The notes below the pieces were generated by a model, which was not told the origin of the DNA, searched no databases, and saw nothing but the letters and a program-made list of their open reading frames with translations. Position numbers and translations under genes: made by a program. A stretch of DNA of 64,000 nucleotides from assembly GCA_030668485.1 (NCBI GenBank), contig DAOUTW010000001.1, positions 62,001 through 126,000 of the forward strand, in the 5' to 3' direction. The stretch comes from Candidatus Zixiibacteriota bacterium (GTDB taxonomy: Bacteria > Zixibacteria > MSB-5A5 > GN15 > JAAZOE01). Positions 39,095 through 47,735 of this stretch are shown here, piece after piece (position 1 is the first letter of the stretch; each line of letters opens with the position of its first letter).

Positions 39095-41644
39095 ATGTCA
39101 GATAACGGCAAAGAACAGATTACATTGACCATAGACGGCCGCGAAGTCACCGTCGATAAGGGGACGACCGTCCTTGAGGCGGCTCGCAGTATCGGTATCG
39201 ATATACCGTATTTCTGCTGGCATCCCAAACTCGATTCGGTCGGCGCCTGCCGGATGTGTCTGGTCGCGATAGAAAAATTCCCCAAACCGGTTGTTTCCTG
39301 CGCTACCGATGTGATGCCCGGGATGGTGGTCCGCACCGATACCGATGAAATCGTCAAGGCCCGCCGGGGAGTGCTTGAATTTCTGCTTCTGAATCACCCG
39401 CTCGACTGTCCTACCTGCGATAAAGGCGGCGAATGCGATCTTCAGGATAACGTTTTCAGCAACGGGATCGATACTTCACGCCAGACATTCCTGCGTAACC
39501 GCGTTATCGACGAAGAAACCAAGACCACCTTCGATGACAAACGGATCGGGCCGGAAATTATCCGCAACATGAATCGCTGCGTTACCTGTTTCAAATGCGT
39601 TCGCTTCAACAAGGAAATCGCCGGCGAATTTGACCTCGGTGTTTATCAGCGCGGCAGCAGCACCGTTATTGACACTCCTCCGGGAGAACCGATCGATAAC
39701 CTGTACTCCGGTAATGTCGTCGAAATCTGCCCCGTCGGTGCTTTAACCAACACCGATTGGCGCTACAAAGTCCGGGTATGGAAGACCAAACAGGCCGATT
39801 CGATCTCCAGCTATGATGCCGACGGCCAGAATATAAAACTATACTACGATCATCGTCTGATCCATCGCGCTATGTCACGGCCCAACGACGATGTCGATGA
39901 AGGTTGGATCTGTAATATCGCCCGCTACGGTTACCAGTATATTAATTCACTGGACCGTATCACCAAACCGTTGATCAAGAAAGAAGGCCAGCAGGTCGAG
40001 GCGACCTGGGATGAGGCGATAAAGCTGATCGCCAAACGATTTAAAGAGATCAAGGATAAAAAAGGATCGGTCTGCATCGCCGGACTGACCGGAGGCAATC
40101 TTTCGACCGAAACGAATTACCTCTTCAACAAATTTTTCCGTCACAACCTGCATTCCAATTCGGTGGATTATCGTCTCGAAAATATCGACCTGAAGGACGG
40201 CGTGGAAACCGCCGCCTATAATTGCTTGAGCGCCGCTCCGTTCAAGATCGCAGATCTTGAGAAGGCCGACACGATCCTGATTTTCGCCTCGAATTTCATC
40301 AAGGATCATCCAATCGTAAACCTGAGACTGCGCAAAGCTCATCGTAAAAACGGCGCCCGCGTTTATACCGCTAATCCGGTAGTGACCAAATCGGCCGATA
40401 TTTCAGTCGATGAGTTGATTTATCAACCCGACACCGAAGCGGCCTTTCTGATTGCTCTGATTCATGCCGTTATCGACCATAAGCTGTACAAAAATATAGA
40501 TGAGTCCAAAGCGGCCGAAATCAAAACCGTATTAAAACCGGCCAGCTTATCCGAAGCGGCCGGGATTTGTGGTATTGATGAAGCAAGGATTACCGAACTG
40601 GCCCGCGCTCTGGCAGCCGGAGAGAACCTGTATATTCTGGCGGGCGAATATCTCAAAGCTTCACAGCATCGACACACCATCGCCAACGGCCTGTTTAATT
40701 TGGCTAATCTGCTTGGTGTGGATGATGACAAAGCCGCAATTTTGGCGACTCATGCCAATTCGATTGGCGCCGACCGGGTGGGATTGAGACCCAATCTATC
40801 GGCTTCGCTGGCCGAAACACTGGCCTCGAAATGGGAAGCGGAACTTCCCGATTCATCCGGCTGCAGCACATCACAGATTTTCAAAGGCGCTCTTGGCGAG
40901 GAAATAGATTCGATTTTCATTATGGGCGCCAACCCGGCCATGCGGTATCCCGATGGCCCGTTCGTCAATGCCGCCCTCGACAAACTCGATTTCCTGGTTG
41001 TGGCCGATCTGTTTGAAACCGCTACCACCGCCAAGGCCGATGTTGTCCTGCCCCTGGCCGGATGGTCTGAACAATCCGGGTCGTATGTGAACCTGGAAGG
41101 ACGTTACCAACCATTCAGTAAAGCATTGCCGTCGAAACAAGGTGTCAAAACCGGTATAGAAATCATCCGCAGCCTGGCCGAGGCGATGGAAGCGCCTCTG
41201 GGGCTCGATGATAAAACTTTGGAAACGGAAACGAAAGAAGTCGTCGATAGCTGGAAGCGTGAACCGCGCGCCGTCGATACCTTTTACGATGTCAAACAGT
41301 CAGGCGTCATAGATCATGGCGATTTTCCGTATCGCCTGCTGATCGGCAATGACCTCCATCATTACGGCTATCTTTCCGAACATTGCCCATCGCTGATGCG
41401 TTTCACATCCGATGTGTATCTGGAAATGTCGCCAAATCTGGCGGAAAAATTGAAAATTGCCGATGGCGATCTGGTTCGGGTCGAATCGTCAACCGGCAAA
41501 CTGGTCCTTAAAGTCAGGTTTTCGGAGTATTTTGAAGGCGAAGTCCTGTTTATACCGAATAACTTCTCTTCGGTTGAGGTAAACCATCTCGTCTCCCGCG
41601 AAGGGGGAGGCTGGGTCAAGATCGAAAAACTGGATGATAAATAA
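39095..41644 (+). CDS. nuoG: NADH-quinone oxidoreductase subunit G
   Basis: I chose the ATG at 39095; a TTG at 39083 overlapping nuoF is less likely. The 849-residue protein has an N-terminal [2Fe-2S] ferredoxin domain (PYFCWHPKLDSVGACRMCLV, then CATDV) and a His-ligated cluster region (LLNHPLDCPTCDKGGECDLQD). The N4 cluster follows (NRCVTCFKCVRFNKE, VEICPVGALT). After these comes a long molybdopterin-oxidoreductase-like domain (EGWICNIARYGYQYI...), which in complex I is structural. The length is typical of the larger NuoG forms. Confidence 0.93.
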   Translation: MSDNGKEQITLTIDGREVTVDKGTTVLEAARSIGIDIPYFCWHPKLDSVGACRMCLVAIEKFPKPVVSCATDVMPGMVVRTDTDEIVKARRGVLEFLLLNHPLDCPTCDKGGECDLQDNVFSNGIDTSRQTFLRNRVIDEETKTTFDDKRIGPEIIRNMNRCVTCFKCVRFNKEIAGEFDLGVYQRGSSTVIDTPPGEPIDNLYSGNVVEICPVGALTNTDWRYKVRVWKTKQADSISSYDADGQNIKLYYDHRLIHRAMSRPNDDVDEGWICNIARYGYQYINSLDRITKPLIKKEGQQVEATWDEAIKLIAKRFKEIKDKKGSVCIAGLTGGNLSTETNYLFNKFFRHNLHSNSVDYRLENIDLKDGVETAAYNCLSAAPFKIADLEKADTILIFASNFIKDHPIVNLRLRKAHRKNGARVYTANPVVTKSADISVDELIYQPDTEAAFLIALIHAVIDHKLYKNIDESKAAEIKTVLKPASLSEAAGICGIDEARITELARALAAGENLYILAGEYLKASQHRHTIANGLFNLANLLGVDDDKAAILATHANSIGADRVGLRPNLSASLAETLASKWEAELPDSSGCSTSQIFKGALGEEIDSIFIMGANPAMRYPDGPFVNAALDKLDFLVVADLFETATTAKADVVLPLAGWSEQSGSYVNLEGRYQPFSKALPSKQGVKTGIEIIRSLAEAMEAPLGLDDKTLETETKEVVDSWKREPRAVDTFYDVKQSGVIDHGDFPYRLLIGNDLHHYGYLSEHCPSLMRFTSDVYLEMSPNLAEKLKIADGDLVRVESSTGKLVLKVRFSEYFEGEVLFIPNNFSSVEVNHLVSREGGGWVKIEKLDDK

Positions 41645-42636
41645 TGGGTGACCTGACATACATAGTGCTCATCATCGTTAAGGTTGTGGTCGTCTATATG
41701 GCGGTTATTACCGGATGTGCCTATGCCACCTGGCTCGAAAGAAAACTGCTGGGTCGCTTGCAGCATCGGGTCGGCCCGACCTATGTCGGACCGTTCGGGT
41801 TGTTACAGCCGATCGCCGATGGCCTCAAGCTGATCTTCAAAGAAGATGTCATTCCCAGCCAGGCGGAAAAATTCATCCTGATAATCGCCCCGGTCATAGC
41901 TTTTATTCCCGGTTTCCTCGCTTTTGCAGTCATACCGATCGGACCGCCGATAGAACTTTTCGGCTATACTATTCCGCTGACGATATCCGATCTGAATATC
42001 GGAATTTTGTTCATCCTGGCGACAACCTCTCTGGGAGTCTATGGCCTGGCCCTCGGTGGTTGGTCATCCGGATCCAAATATTCTCTTCTGGGCGGTATTC
42101 GCAGTTCGGCTCAAATGATTTCCTACGAAGTCTCATATGGCCTTGCGCTGGTGCCGATTGTGATGATCGCCGGAACGTTGTCGCTGAATGAAATAGTCGC
42201 TCAGCAATCCTCGGTTTTCGACTGGTATGTCTTTAAAAATCCGGTTGCCTTTTTGATTTTCTGGATTTGCGCCGTGGCCGAAACCAACCGCTTGCCTTTC
42301 GATATGCCGGAAGCGGAATCGGAACTGGTCGCCGGTTATCTCACCGAATATTCATCGATGCGGTTCTCGATGTTTTTTGTTGGAGAATATGCCAATATGA
42401 TCACCGCCGCGGCAGTGGTCGCGACCGTGTTTTTCGGCGGGTGGCAGGGACCGTTTTTGCCCGGCCCGCTTTGGCTGGTGCTAAAAGTTATCGTCTTTAT
42501 GGTTTTTTACATTTGGTTCCGGGCGACATTCCCGAGATTGAGGTACGATCAATTGATGGACCTGGGGTGGAAGGTACTCTTCCCTCTGGCTCTGCTTAAC
42601 GTTTTAGTTACAGGGATTATTCTCTACCTGTTTTAG
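41644..42636 (+). CDS. nuoH: NADH-quinone oxidoreductase subunit H
   Basis: The 330-residue membrane subunit has the ND1 signatures GRLQHRVGPTYVGPFGLLQP and ADGLKLIFKED. AETNRLPFDMPEAESELVAG is the conserved acidic loop at the quinone entrance. Eight or so hydrophobic segments can be traced. The start overlaps the last base of nuoG. Confidence 0.95.
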   Translation: MGDLTYIVLIIVKVVVVYMAVITGCAYATWLERKLLGRLQHRVGPTYVGPFGLLQPIADGLKLIFKEDVIPSQAEKFILIIAPVIAFIPGFLAFAVIPIGPPIELFGYTIPLTISDLNIGILFILATTSLGVYGLALGGWSSGSKYSLLGGIRSSAQMISYEVSYGLALVPIVMIAGTLSLNEIVAQQSSVFDWYVFKNPVAFLIFWICAVAETNRLPFDMPEAESELVAGYLTEYSSMRFSMFFVGEYANMITAAAVVATVFFGGWQGPFLPGPLWLVLKVIVFMVFYIWFRATFPRLRYDQLMDLGWKVLFPLALLNVLVTGIILYLF

Positions 42637-42639
42637 ATT

Positions 42640-43134
42640 ATGTGGCGAACTTTTTGGGATATAATTAAAACCACTTTTGTGGCGTTGCCGATCGGGCTCT
42701 ATACGACTTTCAGGCACCTGTTTAAAAAACCGGTAACGAAGAAATACCCCCGGGTTAAATCGGAGATGGCGCCTCGCTATCGGGGATTGCATTATCTCGA
42801 AAGGTATGAAGACGGCAGCGAGCGATGCGTTTGCTGCGGTCTCTGCGCCGCCGCCTGCCCAGCCGACGCCATTTATATGGAACCGGCCGAAAACGAAAAA
42901 GGCGAACGTTACGCCGCGGTATATGAGATTAACCTCATCCGCTGTATTTTCTGCGGTTTCTGTGAAGAAGCCTGTCCCGAAGAAGCGATCTTCCTCGGGC
43001 ATGAATTTGAACTGGCCGACGATCATCGCGATAAATTTATTTATGACAAGGAAAAGATGCTCGTCGATCATCCCCGCAAGGATCGCCCGTACAAAACCCT
43101 GCACCGGCGGACGCGGAGACATTATGATGTATAA
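42640..43134 (+). CDS. nuoI: NADH-quinone oxidoreductase subunit I
   Basis: The 164-residue protein contains two ferredoxin-type [4Fe-4S] motifs, CVCCGLCAAACPADAI (about residue 64) and CIFCGFCEEACPEEAI (about 105). These bind clusters N6a and N6b that lead to N2. An amphipathic N-terminal helix (WDIIKTTFVALPIGLYTTF) should lie on the membrane. It starts 3 nt after nuoH. Confidence 0.95.
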   Translation: MWRTFWDIIKTTFVALPIGLYTTFRHLFKKPVTKKYPRVKSEMAPRYRGLHYLERYEDGSERCVCCGLCAAACPADAIYMEPAENEKGERYAAVYEINLIRCIFCGFCEEACPEEAIFLGHEFELADDHRDKFIYDKEKMLVDHPRKDRPYKTLHRRTRRHYDV

Positions 43135-43161
43135 TCACAAGGCGAGGAGGATAAACTGAGC

Positions 43162-43653
43162 GTGGAAATGGTGTTGTTTGCCGTGGCCGCGATTATCGCG
43201 CTGGCCTCGGCCGTCATGGTGATTACGGCTAAAAGCCCCGTCGGCAGCGTCCTGTATCTGATCATTTCGATCCTGGCGCAGTCGGTGCTCTATATCCAGT
43301 TGTCCGGGCTTTTCGTCGCTGCCTTTTTGGTGCTTGTTTACGGCGGCGCGATTCTGGTCCTCTTCCTGTTCGTCATCATGATGCTCAATATCCGCTATGC
43401 CAACCTCGGCGACGACACTTTGTCTAAAATTAAACCGCTCGGATGGGTTTTCGGGCTTGTCTTGCTGGCGGAAATGGTCTGGGTTTCGATGGGCGTATCT
43501 TCACGTATGGCGGAAGTAGGCGAAAATTTCGGTAACGTCCCCGAAGTTGCGCACTTGCTCTATGGCAAATTCGTCTATCCGTTCGAACTGACTTCCATCC
43601 TGCTGCTAACGGCGATTGTCGGAGCGGTGGTTATGGCCAGGAAAGGATCGTAA
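43162..43653 (+). CDS. nuoJ: NADH-quinone oxidoreductase subunit J
   Basis: The start is a GTG at 43162 with AGGAGG about 13 nt upstream; the ATG at 43168 is an alternative. The 163-residue protein has five hydrophobic segments and the ND6 signature YGGAILVLFLFVIMMLN with the pi-bulge helix region. It is a membrane-arm subunit linking the quinone site and the proton channels. A 27-nt gap separates it from nuoI. Confidence 0.9.
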   Translation: MEMVLFAVAAIIALASAVMVITAKSPVGSVLYLIISILAQSVLYIQLSGLFVAAFLVLVYGGAILVLFLFVIMMLNIRYANLGDDTLSKIKPLGWVFGLVLLAEMVWVSMGVSSRMAEVGENFGNVPEVAHLLYGKFVYPFELTSILLLTAIVGAVVMARKGS

Positions 43654-43654
43654 T

Positions 43655-43957
43655 ATGGTACCGGTCGATTATTATATTATCCTTTCGGCGTTTTTGTTCG
43701 TGATCGGCGTCATCGGCGTCATTATCTCGCGCAATCTGATAATAATGTTTATTTCGATTGAGATTATGCTCAACGCCGCCAATCTGGCCATTATGGCTTT
43801 CTCGCGCCATCTCAAACTGATGGACGGGCATGTCTTTGTGTTTCTGGTGATGACGGTGGCGGCGGCCGAGGCGGCCGTAGGTCTGGCCATCATTATCGCC
43901 ATCTTTCGCGGTCGGGAATCGGTTGATGCCGATGCTCTTAATTTGATGAAATGGTAA
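43655..43957 (+). CDS. nuoK: NADH-quinone oxidoreductase subunit K
   Basis: I chose the ATG at 43655 because it gives the usual short N terminus (MVPVDYYIILSAFLFVIGVIG) and a 100-residue protein, the normal NuoK length. The frame stays open back into nuoJ, but that part is nuoJ antiframe noise. IEIMLNAANLAIMAFSR carries the conserved glutamate of the proton path, and AAAEAAVGLAIIIAIFR the second acidic helix. It starts 1 nt after nuoJ. Confidence 0.94.
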   Translation: MVPVDYYIILSAFLFVIGVIGVIISRNLIIMFISIEIMLNAANLAIMAFSRHLKLMDGHVFVFLVMTVAAAEAAVGLAIIIAIFRGRESVDADALNLMKW

Positions 43958-43961
43958 AGGG

Positions 43962-45887
43962 ATGTTTGAATATATCTTTATAGTGCCTCTGCTGCCTCTG
44001 CTGGCCTTTATCATCAACGGGCTGTTCCACAACCGCCTTTCCAAAGGCTTTGTGCAAACTCTGGCGGTTGGCGCTCCCGGCCTGTCGTTCATCCTCTCGA
44101 TTGCCCTCTTCTTCAAACTCCTGACTCTAGAACCGAGTCAGCGCGTGGTGGAACAGGTCCTCTTCTCATGGATTCCGGTCGGCTCGCTTCAACTCGATTT
44201 CGCCTTCCTCCTCGACCCTCTCTCGGCTGTTATGATTTTGGTCGTTTCGGGAGTCGGCTTTTTGATTCATGTCTACTCGATCGGATACATGGCTCACGAT
44301 CCCGGCGTCAAACGGTTCTTCATCTACATGAACCTGTTTATGTTCTCGATGCTGACGCTGGTGCTGGGTAACAACCTGATTGTTCTCTTTATCGGATGGG
44401 AAGGTGTCGGGCTCTGTAGTTATCTGCTGATCGGTTTCTGGTTCACCAAAAAGTCGGCCGCCGACGCCGGCAAAAAAGCTTTTATTGTCAACCGTATCGG
44501 TGACTTCGGATTCCTGCTCGGCAGCTTCATTATCTTCTGGGCCGCCGGCACTCTTCAGTTTACCGAACTGGCCCAAAAGGCCCCGGACGCATTTATTGTC
44601 GGGGGGGGAGTTGTAACCTGGGCGACGCTCTTACTCTTCTTCGGCGCCACCGGTAAATCGGCCCAGATACCTTTATATATCTGGCTACCCGATGCTATGG
44701 AAGGCCCGACCCCGGTATCGGCTCTGATCCATGCCGCCACTATGGTTACCGCCGGCGTATACATGCTGGTCCGGCTGAATTTCTTGTTCGTATTGGCCCC
44801 GACCACGATGCTGGTCGTTGCTATTGTCGGATGCGCTACCGCCTTCATCGCAGCCACAATCGGGCTGGCTCAGAACGATATCAAGCGGGTTCTGGCCTAT
44901 TCCACCGTCAGTCAGCTTGGATATATGATGATGGCTTGCGGTGTCGCCGCCTTCACCGCCGGAATCTTCCACCTGATGACCCACGCCTTCTTCAAGGCTC
45001 TGCTCTTCCTCGGTTCCGGCTCGGTCATCCACGCCATGTCCGACGAACAGGACATGCGCAAGATGGGCGGACTCAGAAAGCATTTGCCGATCACCTATAA
45101 AACATTCCTGATGGGGACGCTGGCTATCGCCGGTATCCCGCTTTTCTCAGGCTTTTTCTCCAAGGATGAAATCCTCTGGAAATCGTTCTCGTCCAGTAAT
45201 GGTCACATTGTTTTCTGGATTATCGGCGTTGTCACTGCCGCCCTGACCGCTTTCTACATGTTCCGATTGCTTTATCTGACTTTCTTCGGTGAGGGGCGCT
45301 ACGATAAACATACCGCCGATCATCTTCACGAATCGCCGAGATTTATGACCATGCCGCTGGTGGCGCTGGCGGTGCTTTCGGTTGTCGGTGGCTGGATAGG
45401 TATCCCGTATGTTCTCGGCGGGGGAGCCTGGTTTGCAAAATTTCTTGAGCCGGTGATGGCTCAAATGCCGGCGCATGGCGGCGCCGAGGCGCATCATGAC
45501 GCCACCCTCGAATATGGCCTGATGGCGTTCACCATCATCCTCGTCCTGGTCTCGATCTACCTGGCCTATTATTTCTATCGCAAAAATCTCGCTAAGGCCG
45601 ATTCGCTGCGTCAGTCATTGTCGGTCTTCCATAAGGCGGTATACAATAAATATTGGGTCGATGAGTTCTATGGCGCCACAATCGTGCGACCAATTGTCAA
45701 CGGTTCGATCTTCCTCTGGAAAATCGTCGATGTGCTCTTGATCGATGGCATTGCCAACGGCCTGGCCCGCATTGTGGGCGATATGTCGGAAACCTTCCGG
45801 CGTATGCAGACCGGGTATCTCAGGGGATATTTGACTGCCTTCTTGATAGGCGTGGTTCTGGTTATCGGCTTTTTGGTGGTGAGGTAG
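43962..45887 (+). CDS. nuoL: NADH-quinone oxidoreductase subunit L
   Basis: The 641-residue antiporter-like subunit has the conserved FIGWEGVGLCSYLLIGFWF glutamate helix, and IWLPDAMEGPTPVSALIHAATM with the proton-channel lysine/histidine region. It also has LAYSTVSQLGYMMMACG and a long C-terminal extension with the lateral helix (KAVYNKYWVDEFYGATIVRP). It is a distal proton pump. It begins 4 nt after nuoK. Confidence 0.95.
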   Translation: MFEYIFIVPLLPLLAFIINGLFHNRLSKGFVQTLAVGAPGLSFILSIALFFKLLTLEPSQRVVEQVLFSWIPVGSLQLDFAFLLDPLSAVMILVVSGVGFLIHVYSIGYMAHDPGVKRFFIYMNLFMFSMLTLVLGNNLIVLFIGWEGVGLCSYLLIGFWFTKKSAADAGKKAFIVNRIGDFGFLLGSFIIFWAAGTLQFTELAQKAPDAFIVGGGVVTWATLLLFFGATGKSAQIPLYIWLPDAMEGPTPVSALIHAATMVTAGVYMLVRLNFLFVLAPTTMLVVAIVGCATAFIAATIGLAQNDIKRVLAYSTVSQLGYMMMACGVAAFTAGIFHLMTHAFFKALLFLGSGSVIHAMSDEQDMRKMGGLRKHLPITYKTFLMGTLAIAGIPLFSGFFSKDEILWKSFSSSNGHIVFWIIGVVTAALTAFYMFRLLYLTFFGEGRYDKHTADHLHESPRFMTMPLVALAVLSVVGGWIGIPYVLGGGAWFAKFLEPVMAQMPAHGGAEAHHDATLEYGLMAFTIILVLVSIYLAYYFYRKNLAKADSLRQSLSVFHKAVYNKYWVDEFYGATIVRPIVNGSIFLWKIVDVLLIDGIANGLARIVGDMSETFRRMQTGYLRGYLTAFLIGVVLVIGFLVVR

Positions 45888-45890
45888 AGA

Positions 45891-47462
45891 ATGGATAGCT
45901 GGATTCTGTCGATAGTTGCTTTCCTGCCTCTTTTGGGGGCGTTCTTCATTCTGTTGCTTCCCAACGATCATCATGTCTCAATCAAGCATTCGGCATGGTT
46001 TTTCTCGATCCTGACCTTTGTCGCCTCGCTCTGTCTGCTCTTCCGTTTCGATACGGTTGCCACCGGGATGCAGTTCGTGGCTAATATCCCGTGGGTATCG
46101 GAGCTTGGAATCAGCTACCATGTCGGTATCGACGGCATTTCTCTTTTGCTGGTGCTGCTGACAACTTTCCTGACTTCGATTGCTATCCTTTCGACCTTCA
46201 GCGCCGTGGAACATTCCCACAAAGGCTTTTACGCCTCGCTGCTGCTGCTCGAAACCGGCATGCTCGGTGTTTTCGTCACTCTCGACCTGTTCATGTTCTA
46301 TGTTTTCTGGGAAGTGATGTTGATCCCGATGTATTTCTTGATCGGTGTCTGGGGTGGCCAGAGGCGCGTCTATGCCGCGATAAAATTTGTTTTATTCACG
46401 ATGGTCGGGTCGCTGTTGATGCTGGTCGCGCTGCTGGTGCTCTACTTCGAGTATCATACCATCTTCGGCGAATATACCTTTGACTTGCTAAAAATAACCG
46501 GGATGCCCCTAACGCGCGAGATGCAGATGTGGCTGTTCGCCGCTTTCGGCCTCGCCTTTATTATCAAAGTCCCGATGTGGCCGTTCCATACCTGGTTACC
46601 CGACGCCCATGTCGAAGCGCCGACGGCGGGATCGGTTATCCTGGCCGGTGTTCTGCTTAAGATGGGGGCTTACGGTTTCCTTCGCTTCTGCCTTCCGATC
46701 TTCCCCGTTGCCACGTTTGAATTTATGCCCCTGATCTCGGTTCTGGCCGTCATAGGGATTATCTATGGCGCTCTGGTCGCCATGGTTCAGAAAGATATAA
46801 AGTCACTGGTGGCTTTCTCATCGGTGTCGCATATGGGCTTTATCATGCTTGGCATGATGACGCTCAATCTGCAAGGGATGGAAGGTTCGATCATACAAAT
46901 GATCAACCACGGTATCTCTACCGGCGCTCTCTTTATTCTGGTCGGGATGATCTACGAACGACGCCATACCCGCCTGATTTCCGAATACGGCGGTTTGGCC
47001 GGGCGCGTTCCGGTCTATTCGACTTTCTTTATGATCGTCCTGTTGTCGTCAATCGGCGTTCCGGGGACAAACGGTTTTATCGGAGAATTTACCATTCTGC
47101 TGGGGGCCTGGTCCTATAATAAAGTCTATGCCATCCTGGCCGCGTCAGGCGTCATCTTTGCCGCCTGTTATATGCTATGGATGTATCAGCGGGTATTCTA
47201 CGGGAAAATCACCAACAAGGCCAATGAAAAGCTGACCGACCTGACCCTGAGAGAAAAGGTTGTCCTGGTTCCTCTGGTGATCATGATTTTCTGGATTGGT
47301 TTCTATCCCAAACCGTTCTTTGAGCTGATGGAGCCTTCGGTGAAAACGATTATCACTCAGGTTGAAAAAGGCCGGGGTATGTATGAGGCCAACAAGGAAG
47401 CCAGGGCGGTGCAATCGGCCCTTGATGAAGAAGCTGCCAATGGCAATGGAGACGACCAGTAA
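45891..47462 (+). CDS. nuoM: NADH-quinone oxidoreductase subunit M
   Basis: The 523-residue antiporter-like subunit shows MFYVFWEVMLIPMYFLIGVW (glutamate of the pump), FHTWLPDAHVEAPTAGSVIL, and SLVAFSSVSHMGFIMLG. Fourteen hydrophobic segments are expected. It starts 3 nt after nuoL, and its stop overlaps the ATG of the glutaredoxin-like gene (TAATG). Confidence 0.95.
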   Translation: MDSWILSIVAFLPLLGAFFILLLPNDHHVSIKHSAWFFSILTFVASLCLLFRFDTVATGMQFVANIPWVSELGISYHVGIDGISLLLVLLTTFLTSIAILSTFSAVEHSHKGFYASLLLLETGMLGVFVTLDLFMFYVFWEVMLIPMYFLIGVWGGQRRVYAAIKFVLFTMVGSLLMLVALLVLYFEYHTIFGEYTFDLLKITGMPLTREMQMWLFAAFGLAFIIKVPMWPFHTWLPDAHVEAPTAGSVILAGVLLKMGAYGFLRFCLPIFPVATFEFMPLISVLAVIGIIYGALVAMVQKDIKSLVAFSSVSHMGFIMLGMMTLNLQGMEGSIIQMINHGISTGALFILVGMIYERRHTRLISEYGGLAGRVPVYSTFFMIVLLSSIGVPGTNGFIGEFTILLGAWSYNKVYAILAASGVIFAACYMLWMYQRVFYGKITNKANEKLTDLTLREKVVLVPLVIMIFWIGFYPKPFFELMEPSVKTIITQVEKGRGMYEANKEARAVQSALDEEAANGNGDDQ

Positions 47463-47674
47463 TGGCTGATGTCACCATGTATACCAAGCCGGGGTGTCCC
47501 TATTGCGCCGCCGCCAAAGACCATTACAACCAAGAGGGAATAGCCTTCGATGAGATAAACGTCATCGACAATCCCGTAGCGCAGAAAAAAGTTCTCGAAT
47601 TATCCGGCGGCGAGAGAATAGTGCCGGTCGTTATCGACAAAGGCAAGGCCAAAATCGGATGGGGTGGCGGCTGA
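47462..47674 (+). CDS. Glutaredoxin-like protein of the UXX-star type (cysteine form)
   Basis: The 70-residue protein starts MADVTMYTKPGCPYCAAAKD, a glutaredoxin fold with CPYC at residues 12-15. It ends IVPVVIDKGKAKIGWGGG, the G-W/F-GGG tail characteristic, as I recall, of the UXX-star (seleno)protein family, whose relatives can carry selenocysteine; here both positions are ordinary cysteine codons. It is coupled to nuoM by overlap and followed by a strong hairpin before nuoN. A thiol-redox role tied to complex I assembly or protection is inferred from position only. Confidence 0.75.
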   Translation: MADVTMYTKPGCPYCAAAKDHYNQEGIAFDEINVIDNPVAQKKVLELSGGERIVPVVIDKGKAKIGWGGG

Positions 47675-47688
47675 GGATTCTAAATTTT

Positions 47689-47708
47689 TTCGCGGCCGTG
47701 GCCGCGAA
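47689..47708. other. Perfect 9-bp hairpin inside the nuo operon
   Basis: TTCGCGGCC (47689-47697), GT, GGCCGCGAA (47700-47708) lie between the glutaredoxin-like gene and nuoN. No T tract follows on the plus strand, so an mRNA stability or processing element is more likely than a full terminator. The TTTTTT upstream would make it terminator-like only on the minus strand. Confidence 0.6.
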
Positions 47709-47735
47709 TTTGAGTAACACGACCTGGAGACAGAT

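Noticed and set aside
47462-47674. Selenoprotein reading of the UXX-star gene
   Set aside because: The active-site codons are TGT and TGC; no in-frame TGA is present.
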